From assembly GCF_014282275.1 (NCBI RefSeq), contig NZ_VFIA01000042.1:1-43489 (forward strand): a stretch of 43,489 nt of DNA, read 5' to 3'. The DNA comes from Spirosoma utsteinense. GTDB lineage: Bacteria > Bacteroidota > Bacteroidia > Cytophagales > Spirosomataceae. The position numbers were made by a program, and so were the translations under genes. Below the pieces are notes generated by a model. It was not told the origin of the DNA. It saw only the letters and a list, made by a program, of their open reading frames with translations, and did not search any database. This document shows positions 18,607 to 24,936 of the stretch, in pieces; position 1 is the stretch's first letter, and every line of letters begins with the position of its first letter.

Positions 18607-18683
18607 TGACAGATAAAGGTGGTTGAGCATACCACCTCTATCCGTCAAAAATACAAACAAATCAATTATGGTTCCTTTTATGG

Positions 18684-19670
18684 CTACCAATACAACACCT
18701 TGTATTTTATGGCTCCGCGAAGACGCCAATAAATAGCCAGGAACGGAATGGCTAACGTTGTCAGCACGGTTTGCGACAACTGGCGATTCGTGGCATTATC
18801 GGGTAGTCGCTGCCAGAGCATATTGGTTGATATGGCTCCCCACAAAAAGAATCCCATGGCTGCGGCAACAATATTATCAGACAGGGCGCTCATAAACCCA
18901 ATTGTGGATGCCAACACCGACGCATAGTATTCCAGGACGAGCCCCCGGTGGGTCTCAATCCGTTGCCGAAACAGAGCCGGATGGCGTTTATAAAGCAGGG
19001 CGTCGTAGCGGCCCTTCCGTTCGTTGGCCAGCGCCGTATACCAGGCCGCGTCGCGTAGGGGATAAACAACGACCGCTTCAGGACATTTGCTGATAGGAAT
19101 GCCTACCTGGATGAAATTGAACTGTAAGTCGCTGTCCTGCCGCCAGGCTGAGTCGAAATCTTCTTCAAAGCCACCCACCCGTTCCAGCGCCGACTTCAGG
19201 CAAAAACAGTTGGCCGAAATAAACTCGCCTGTTTCTACGTACGGTAGTTTCGTATCGGGCCGGGTGGAGGAGTCGGACAAGGCAAGGCGGAGCTGACCCG
19301 CTACCACCTGTGCTCCCCGCTGGAAACTCGTGGATGCCGATAGCAACCAGTCGGGTTGGGGCAGGCAGTCGTCATCGATGAAGGCAATGACCCGACCCCG
19401 TGCAGCCCGCCAGCCTCGATTACGGGCGGCTGCAAAACCGAGTGGTTCCGTTTGGGCAAGATACCGTACTTCCAGCGTTCCACCCGACTGCACTACCTGT
19501 CGGCTAAAAAGCGCAACGGCTGTTGCCGTACTGGATGAATCGCCATCGTCTACAACAATAATCTCGAACTGATTGCGAGCAAGCCGCTGCCGCCCCAGGG
19601 CATCCAGGCATTTCAATAAGAAAGCCGGGTGCTGGTGGGTGGGAATTACTACAGAAAATTCAGGAGTCAT
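18684..19670 (-). CDS. Family 2 glycosyltransferase, membrane-associated
   Basis: A 328-residue GT-A fold glycosyltransferase. It begins FSVVIPTHQHPAFLLKCLDAL and continues with the nucleotide-binding FEIIVVDDGDSSS (about 35-47), GFAAARNRGWRAARG (about 78-92) and the metal-binding D99-D100-D101 in AFIDDDCLP. The acceptor-side FEEDFDSAWRQDSDLQF block follows. Two or three hydrophobic segments at the C-terminus (about 255-315) anchor it to the inner membrane. It is the first gene of the run that leads into eboD, eboE and eboF, so it may glycosylate the same metabolite. It is not one of the six standard ebo genes, so its inclusion is inference from position only. Confidence 0.88.
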   Translation of the reverse strand: MTPEFSVVIPTHQHPAFLLKCLDALGRQRLARNQFEIIVVDDGDSSSTATAVALFSRQVVQSGGTLEVRYLAQTEPLGFAAARNRGWRAARGRVIAFIDDDCLPQPDWLLSASTSFQRGAQVVAGQLRLALSDSSTRPDTKLPYVETGEFISANCFCLKSALERVGGFEEDFDSAWRQDSDLQFNFIQVGIPISKCPEAVVVYPLRDAAWYTALANERKGRYDALLYKRHPALFRQRIETHRGLVLEYYASVLASTIGFMSALSDNIVAAAMGFFLWGAISTNMLWQRLPDNATNRQLSQTVLTTLAIPFLAIYWRLRGAIKYKVLYW

Positions 19671-20017
19671 AAGGTAGATTGATTAAGTAGTAGTAAAAAA
19701 AGGTAATTGCTTCACGTAAGAGGATAACGCCCGGAGGTCGCAAACTTCATAAGGCTGGCAGGCCAACGCGGCCAAACAGGTATGGGTAGTAGGTCTATCC
19801 AGCCCAATAATAAGCTGGAATTAATATGTTCGATAGTGTTAATAAAAACCAGATATTTAGTATTCTAAGCAAATTTGGGGCCGTAATCTTCCGATTTTCG
19901 GTAGCGTTACCAGATATTCTGCAGGAAAGTTTTCATCGGGTTTCAATAGGCCCCTGAAGGGGGAATCTGTTAGCTTTGCGCCAACATAAGATCACTGTTT
20001 TTACGCCCTATACGTAT
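19671..20017 (+). other. Divergent intergenic region between the glycosyltransferase and SDR genes
   Basis: About 350 bases with no gene. It must hold promoters for both directions. The plus-strand -7 box is at 19971-19978. On the minus strand only a one-mismatch box (TACCTTTT, near 19697-19704) is seen for the glycosyltransferase-ebo operon. The word CCAGATATT occurs twice (19849 and 19910), 61 bases apart. Its meaning is unknown. Confidence 0.5.
19971..19978 (+). promoter_or_regulatory. Probable SDR gene promoter (-7 box)
   Basis: TAGCTTTG is an exact TAnnTTTG match, 39 bases before the ATG at 20018. It supports choosing that ATG over an upstream in-frame start at 19976 that would lie inside the promoter. 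Confidence 0.55.
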
Positions 20018-20764
20018 ATGATTGCACTCATCACCGGCGCTACTTCGGGCATTGGCCGTGCCACTGCGGAAGCCTTCGCCGACCTCGATTATCGCCTTAT
20101 CCTGTGTGGCCGCCGTCCTGACCGGCTGGCGGAATTGGAAGAGCAACTCAGCCTTCAAACGCCCGTTCTTACCCTGAATTTCGACGTACGCGACTATAAC
20201 GATGTTCGTGAAGCCATAGAATCCCTACCCGATGAGTGGAAGGCCATCGATATTCTGGTCAATAACGCGGGAAATGCCTACGGTATGTCACCAATTCAGG
20301 AGGGCGATCCCACCGATTGGGACCAGATGATCGACGGGAATGTGCAGGGACTGTTGTATGTGTCGAAGGCGGTAATTGCGGGCATGGTGGCGCGTAAACG
20401 GGGGCATATCGTGAACCTCAGTTCGATAGCCGGTAAGCAGACCTATGCCAATGGGGCGGTGTATTGCGCCAGCAAAGCCGCGGTTGAAGCACTCAGCACC
20501 GGCATGCGGTTAGACCTGACGCAGCATGGTATCAAGGTGACTAATATTGCACCGGGTGCCGTAGAAACTGAGTTTTCGGTTGTGCGTTTCAAAGGCGATA
20601 CCGAACGGGCTGCCAAAGTCTATGAAGGATTTACCCCCCTGACGGCCAGCGATATTGCCGATACCATCGTGTATGCCGTTACGGCGCCTGCCCATGTTAC
20701 CATTGCCGACCTGACCATTCTGGCCAGTGCGCAGGCGGCTGCTACAACGATCACACGAAAATAA
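20018..20764 (+). CDS. Short-chain dehydrogenase/reductase, YdfG-like
   Basis: The ATG at 20018 gives 248 residues. All classical SDR motifs are present: the dinucleotide-binding TGATSGIG at about residues 5-12, C-G-R-R after the second strand (favouring NADP), NNAG at about 83-86, the catalytic serine in NLSSIAGKQ, and YCASK as the YxxxK catalytic pair. Sequence style (MIALITGATSGIGRATAEAFADLDYRLILCGRRPDRL) resembles YdfG, which oxidises 3-hydroxy acids such as allo-threonine. The real substrate is not determined. It ends in a terminator shared with the convergent gene at 20849-21247. Confidence 0.94.
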   Translation: MIALITGATSGIGRATAEAFADLDYRLILCGRRPDRLAELEEQLSLQTPVLTLNFDVRDYNDVREAIESLPDEWKAIDILVNNAGNAYGMSPIQEGDPTDWDQMIDGNVQGLLYVSKAVIAGMVARKRGHIVNLSSIAGKQTYANGAVYCASKAAVEALSTGMRLDLTQHGIKVTNIAPGAVETEFSVVRFKGDTERAAKVYEGFTPLTASDIADTIVYAVTAPAHVTIADLTILASAQAAATTITRK

Positions 20765-20787
20765 ACGCCTGTTTACCGGCGTATAAA

Positions 20788-20831
20788 AAGCCAACACCCT
20801 GCCCGAAAATGATCGGGCAGGGTGTTGGCTT
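20788..20831 (+). terminator. Bidirectional intrinsic terminator
   Basis: Perfect 19-base arms (20788-20806 and 20813-20831; CCAACACCCTGCCCGA) with a 6-base loop, AAAA-flanked on the left. It lies between two convergent genes and probably stops both. Confidence 0.85.
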
Positions 20832-20848
20832 ACCAGGGTAAAGAATAG

Positions 20849-21247
20849 TTAGGGAATCGTTACTGTCCGTTCCAGCTTCGTTCCAGTGGGGGTGAGCAGG
20901 CTGATCTGTTTAACAATACTGCCCGAAGCCGAATGAATCTCCAGTTCATAAGCGCCGTCTTCTAACTCATTAACGTCCAGTTGCAGCGCTAACTTAGGTT
21001 GTTTTTTGCCCATTATCTGGCGAAAGACAATTTCATTACGCTTGTTGCCCTGACGAAGTATGATGGCCACAGGCTCGGGGTTTTTCTTTTCAACTGCTAC
21101 CCGAATCTTATTGCCTTTGGTAACGTAGAGGCTGGCGTCGAAAGAGGTAGGTTTAGTTGGATTTGTCGGATTGGCCAACAACGTCGTGCTGAGTAATAGG
21201 CTGGCGAATAAGGTTTTAGCTGTGGCGGAAATCAGATTGATATACAT
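20849..21247 (-). CDS. Small secreted protein of unknown function
   Basis: A 132-residue protein with an N-terminal signal peptide (about residues 8-25, TLFASLLLSTTLLA). The mature part is about 105 residues of beta-strand pattern: SLYVTKGNKIRVAVEKKNPEPVAIILR, then LALQLDVNELEDGAYELEIHSASGSIVKQ and a final RTVTIP strand. This looks like a single Ig-like or C-terminal sorting-like sandwich, of the kind found alone in many Cytophagales. No enzyme motif is present. It is convergent with the SDR gene and shares its terminator. Confidence 0.75.
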   Translation of the reverse strand: MYINLISATAKTLFASLLLSTTLLANPTNPTKPTSFDASLYVTKGNKIRVAVEKKNPEPVAIILRQGNKRNEIVFRQIMGKKQPKLALQLDVNELEDGAYELEIHSASGSIVKQISLLTPTGTKLERTVTIP

Positions 21248-21465
21248 GGCAATAAAGAGTTTTTTTGTGAGTGATGTTTTCTCTTTACTAATGCCAACAA
21301 GCGTGCCAGTACAGTATATTGTTGATAATCAGAATGTTGTGTTTCGAGCGCCCGTGTGTTAATGTTCGATAGCGGACAATGCCTGTCCGGTAGTGTACGA
21401 TTGACTTGTTTTACGCCATAGCTCGGCCAGGTTATGTTTAGGCCAGATTAGTACCTATGGCTCGC

Positions 21466-22125
21466 TTAGGTCGCTATAAGGTTGGCCAGTACCGACGGTT
21501 CAACCCGGTGCCCTCCCTCAAATACCGTAGTTTTCAGGTTGGGTACATCGAACAGCAGGCGGGCTTTATAGGCATCAATATCCTTGATCAGGGCAAGAAA
21601 CTCGTCCTGTGCGCCATAGACGTAGTGTGTTTCTACGTCCTTCAATTTCTCCGGATCAATCAGGTCACCAATTCCGTTGCTGAAGAAGCCGGCCCATAAA
21701 ATCAACCGGTCGACGTGGATACTATTCATCCCGTTTCCGTCCAACCACCGGCATGCGGTAGCCGCCCCCTGCGAAAATCCCAGCAGCGTTATATGAAACA
21801 GGTTCGGGTCGCGGCCATCCAGGATTATCTCATACAACGTATTCAGGTAAGCAACAAAATCATGGATCTCGTGTTGTTTGTCTTCGCGCGTGATCCACGA
21901 CGCGCCAACGCGTTCGTACTTGCCATTGAGGTAGAGCCTCGATAGTCCTTCGGGTACAACAACGAGTGTTTTGCCATTGTCCAAACCCGTAAACTTCTTG
22001 CTGAAAAAGGAGGCTAGCTGCCCAAACCCATGCAGGCAAAACCAGATGTGTGTGGTTTGATCGGTTAGGGTACCCAGTGTGTAATAGCGGGCCGTGCGCT
22101 GCACGCTGAGGTGGTGTTCGGTCAT
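21466..22125 (-). CDS. Alpha/beta hydrolase, phospholipase/carboxylesterase family
   Basis: A 219-residue single-domain serine hydrolase of the phospholipase/carboxylesterase group. The nucleophile elbow is LLGFSQGAA (about residues 114-122). The oxyanion strand is WFCLHGFGQ, the acid is in YVYGAQDEF, and the histidine is in VFEGGHRVEP near the C-terminus. No signal peptide is present, so it should be cytoplasmic. Substrates of such enzymes are typically short esters or acylated thiols, but none can be assigned here. It is transcribed away from the blh-rhodopsin cassette, with a 305-base divergent spacer. Confidence 0.92.
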   Translation of the reverse strand: MTEHHLSVQRTARYYTLGTLTDQTTHIWFCLHGFGQLASFFSKKFTGLDNGKTLVVVPEGLSRLYLNGKYERVGASWITREDKQHEIHDFVAYLNTLYEIILDGRDPNLFHITLLGFSQGAATACRWLDGNGMNSIHVDRLILWAGFFSNGIGDLIDPEKLKDVETHYVYGAQDEFLALIKDIDAYKARLLFDVPNLKTTVFEGGHRVEPSVLANLIAT

Positions 22126-22430
22126 ATCATCGGTTATTAGCGTTGAAACTGTACTTGCTGCTTGTTCCTTTTTTCCTGTTCATAGAATTGTTTGTCGGTG
22201 ATGTATACGGCGGCCATCGATCAAGACGTCAGTTAGTGCGAAGCACAGGCAAAATGTTGTTTGATCCGGTTTGCCCGGAAGTTAAGTTGCTTAACTGAGA
22301 GTGCGTTACACTATTCTTCAAATGGATTATTATTCATAATTAAACTAAAGTAATAAATTTTATAACTATATGAACTTGTGATTAAGGTTTCCAGTTAACG
22401 TGGCAGTCATTCACTTCTCTCTTTACTGCC
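22126..22430 (+). other. Divergent intergenic region upstream of blh
   Basis: No gene seen. It contains the short palindrome AGTTAAGttgCTTAACT (22280-22296) and becomes AT-rich from about 22310 to 22390, the likely blh promoter zone, although no TAnnTTTG box is clear. The 10-bp motif found before the rhodopsin gene is not repeated here. Confidence 0.45.
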
Positions 22431-23390
22431 TTGATTAGTAGTCTATTAACTTGGTTGTCTTCTTATATAAGGCGCACGCCGACCTGTCTGACTATTGGTG
22501 CGGGCCTCTTGGTAGCGGGTTATCAATACTGGGTAGGGCCGCTGTCATTATCAGCCCAGCTTTTCTTCTGTATTGGGCTACTTGCGTTTGTTGGTATTCC
22601 GCACGGGGCGCTGGATCACCTCGTTGAGCAGGAGCATAGTTTACGGCAGGCACAACGGTTTTCACTAACTCGGTTCATTATCAAGTACCTATTCATGATA
22701 GGTGCTTACGGGTTAGGCTGGATGGTGTTTCCTGTGCTGAGTTTTATTTTGTTTTTGCTTATTTCAGCCTGGCATTTTGGTGAAACGGATCTTGAACACG
22801 CGCCTGAAACAGGTTACTGGTCGCTGACAAGGCTACTGGCGGGGGGCTTCGTACTAGCCTTTATATTAGTTAACCACGCCGATGAGGTAACGCCTGTAAT
22901 AGCCCGAATTGTTAAGAACGACGTTTTTACCATGCAGGTTTGGAACGGGGCTATCAGCCAGAGAGGGCCTTTGCTACGAGGGTGGGCTACATTACTGGGC
23001 GTTCTGGCAATGCTTGCTTTTGGGCATCAGCCAATACCAGTCAATGGATGGCGGCTGGGACGATTAGGGGTCGTGATTTTATTGACCTACACCTTGCCCT
23101 TACTGCCTGCGTTTATGCTCTATTTTGGCGGCTGGCACTCGTTGAGTTCGTTCGGTACAATTTTGTCTTACCTCCAGCGGTCTGCCAATCCAGTACAATC
23201 TATCTGGAAACTCTGGTACCAATCTGTGCCGCTTACTCTGCTTGCGTTTGGCTTTCTATTCGCCTGTAGCAGTATCTGGAACCGGTATTTACCCTTAGGC
23301 GACCCGCTTCCTTATTTGTTTATCCTACTCTCCACAATTACGCTACCCCACATTCAAGTCATGCACAAGCTTGATCGTAGATATAAGTGA
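22431..23390 (+). CDS. blh: Brp/Blh family beta-carotene 15,15'-dioxygenase
   Basis: Integral membrane enzyme that cleaves beta-carotene into two retinals, the chromophore of the rhodopsin encoded just downstream. The histidine motifs expected for its iron site are present: GIPHGALDH (about residues 54-62), SAWHFGETD (about 112-120), GGWHSLSSFG (about 233) and LPHIQVMHKLD near the C-terminus. About eight hydrophobic helices fit the family. The reading frame has no ATG before residue 97; a TTG at 22431 is the only start that keeps the full N-terminal helices, giving 319 residues. The 224-base gap to the rhodopsin gene contains a separate promoter, so the two genes are probably transcribed separately as well as together. 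Confidence 0.93.
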   Translation: MISSLLTWLSSYIRRTPTCLTIGAGLLVAGYQYWVGPLSLSAQLFFCIGLLAFVGIPHGALDHLVEQEHSLRQAQRFSLTRFIIKYLFMIGAYGLGWMVFPVLSFILFLLISAWHFGETDLEHAPETGYWSLTRLLAGGFVLAFILVNHADEVTPVIARIVKNDVFTMQVWNGAISQRGPLLRGWATLLGVLAMLAFGHQPIPVNGWRLGRLGVVILLTYTLPLLPAFMLYFGGWHSLSSFGTILSYLQRSANPVQSIWKLWYQSVPLTLLAFGFLFACSSIWNRYLPLGDPLPYLFILLSTITLPHIQVMHKLDRRYK

Positions 23391-23527
23391 TTGTTTATAA
23401 GATGATTGATTAAGTAGTGTAAGGAATAAAAGTATGCCAATTAGATATTTAGGCCCTATATACGCTTGGAAATTAATTTTTTTAAAATAAATTCTGTTGA
23501 AAGTTTTTTAATAAAAATTAAACAAAC

Positions 23528-23535
23528 TACTTTTG
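23528..23535 (+). promoter_or_regulatory. Probable rhodopsin gene promoter (-7 box)
   Basis: TACTTTTG matches TAnnTTTG exactly, 80 bases before the rhodopsin ATG, in a very AT-rich region. Transcription would start close to 23540, at the left edge of a perfect palindrome. No -33 element at standard spacing is seen. Confidence 0.6.
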
Positions 23536-23539
23536 GCTT

Positions 23540-23570
23540 ATATTACAATTTGAGTTACTGATTGTAATAT
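23540..23570 (+). promoter_or_regulatory. Perfect 10-bp inverted repeat at the predicted rhodopsin transcription start
   Basis: ATATTACAAT (23540-23549) and ATTGTAATAT (23561-23570) are exact reverse complements separated by 11 bases, so the half-site centres are 21 bases (two helical turns) apart. The position just downstream of the -7 box suits either an operator for a dimeric regulator or a hairpin at the 5' end of the mRNA. It was not seen elsewhere in the window. Confidence 0.6.
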
Positions 23571-23614
23571 TTCGTTATAAGTCAGTGCCATCATTCACTA
23601 TAACTCTTAGTATC

Positions 23615-24370
23615 ATGTACAATCAAATCAGTTCTATTTTGCTGGAGATCCTTCAGCCAGGCGACGTAATTGGGTTCACGTTCTTCACGGGTTACATGTC
23701 CATGTTTGCCGCGTCTGTGTTTTTCTTTTTCGAGCGCAGTGAAGTGGATGGTAAATGGAGAACCTCGTTACTGATTTCGGGTCTCATCACTATGATTGCA
23801 GCTGTCCACTACTTCTACATGCGGGGTGTATGGCTGGAAACCAAGACGTCGCCAACCGAATTCCGGTATATCGACTGGACGCTTACCGTACCGCTGATGT
23901 GTGTAGAGTTTTACTTGCTCATCAAGCCCTACGGTGGTAAAACATCTACGCTATGGCGTTTGGTTGGCTACTCGGTATTCATGCTCGTAACGGGCTATAT
24001 TGGGGAGTCGATCGATCCGGCCCGTACAGTAATCTGGGGTGCTATTTCGACCCTGGGCTATCTGGGTATAGTATATGAGGCAACGATGGGAAGCGTAAAA
24101 CAGGTTGCCGACCAGTCGCCAAATCCTGAAGTAGCTAAAGCGGTTCGCCTGTTGCGCAACTTCGTTCTGATCGGCTGGGGTATCTACCCAATCGGTTACA
24201 TGGCTATGCCCGGCGGTTTGCTGGGTGGAATGGGACTCAACCTCGACCTGATCTACAACATTGGTGATGCCGTGAACAAGATCGGATTTGGTCTGGTCGT
24301 GTACGGTGCTGCCGTAGCGTCAACCAAAAACGAGTCGGCTGCGTCAAGAAGGGCTACGGTTGCCGTTTAA
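23615..24370 (+). CDS. Light-driven proton pump rhodopsin, proteorhodopsin/xanthorhodopsin type
   Basis: A seven-helix retinal protein of 251 residues from the ATG at 23615 (a GTG at 23585 would lie in the leader). Schiff-base lysine K222 is in LIYNIGDAVNK, with counter-ion partner D218. Helix C reads RYIDWTLTVPLMCVEF: D87 (proton acceptor), T91 and E98 (proton donor) form the DTE motif of outward proton pumps. H65 in VHYFYMRGVW matches the histidine that pairs with the acceptor in proteorhodopsin. M95 is at the spectral-tuning position and predicts green absorption. G142 (IWGAIST) aligns with Trp138 of bacteriorhodopsin and with the glycine that lets xanthorhodopsin bind a carotenoid antenna. 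Retinal should come from the adjacent blh gene. A strong terminator follows. Confidence 0.97.
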   Translation: MYNQISSILLEILQPGDVIGFTFFTGYMSMFAASVFFFFERSEVDGKWRTSLLISGLITMIAAVHYFYMRGVWLETKTSPTEFRYIDWTLTVPLMCVEFYLLIKPYGGKTSTLWRLVGYSVFMLVTGYIGESIDPARTVIWGAISTLGYLGIVYEATMGSVKQVADQSPNPEVAKAVRLLRNFVLIGWGIYPIGYMAMPGGLLGGMGLNLDLIYNIGDAVNKIGFGLVVYGAAVASTKNESAASRRATVAV

Positions 24371-24393
24371 GTAATTGGACAAGACAAGTAAGT

Positions 24394-24428
24394 AAAATAG
24401 CCCGTCGCTACTAGTGACGGGCTATTTT
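24394..24428 (+). terminator. Rhodopsin gene intrinsic terminator
   Basis: AAAATAGCCCGTC (24394-24406) pairs perfectly with 24416-24428 around a 9-base loop, followed by a T-run. It starts 23 bases after the rhodopsin stop. Confidence 0.9.
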
Positions 24429-24568
24429 TATGCGGTTTTGTGTCTGTATGTAACCTGGCCTTTCGGCTGGAAACAGGGGCTAACTTACGTACGGTGGCAA
24501 AATTCTCCGCCCCGTTGAAATCAAAAGCACCGCCAATAGGCATGTTGATGGCTGAACGTTTAAATGAT

Positions 24569-24701
24569 GTGAATAATGGCATATAAACCGCTGTAATGTA
24601 GGCTAATTTTTGTCATCCCTCCTTGCGTCGGGATGACAAAAATTAGCCTACATTACTATCTGAAAATCAAATACTTGCTATCAATATTAGCCATTATTCA
24701 C
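24569..24701. repeat. Nested inverted repeat downstream of the rhodopsin gene
   Basis: The inner arms (24593-24619 and 24630-24656) are perfect over 27 bases with a 10-base loop (TCCTTGCGTC). The core (GTCATCCC...GGGATGAC) is of a type common as dispersed repeats in Bacteroidota. A second, outer pair GTGAATAATGGC/GCCATTATTCAC (24569-24580 and 24690-24701) brackets it, giving a 133-base structure. The rest of the 566-base region between rhodopsin and the next gene holds the rhodopsin terminator and otherwise shows no gene. Confidence 0.85.
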
Positions 24702-24936
24702 GTTAAAATGTAAGCGCTGGATTAGACTACATAAGTAGTTCGGAGAAAACCTGACCCGCCTGGCCCTGAGCATGCCGGTTCCTGGCCACGTTGCTCGAAT
24801 ACACCTCTTGGGGCCTGCCCGCTATTCAGATGAATAGACTTAAGAATAAATAGGTGACCTTTGGGGATACCACTCGTTTCTATTACCGTCTTAAGTTAAT
24901 CATCCCTTCTCTACTCCCTGTCTATCCTCATCTGCT

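Noticed and set aside
23615..24370. Sodium- or chloride-pumping rhodopsin
   Set aside because: Helix C carries D-T-E, the proton-pump arrangement, not NDQ (sodium) or NTQ/TSA (chloride).
24367..24582. 71-codon minus-strand frame past the rhodopsin gene
   Set aside because: It runs across the rhodopsin terminator and has no recognisable sequence.
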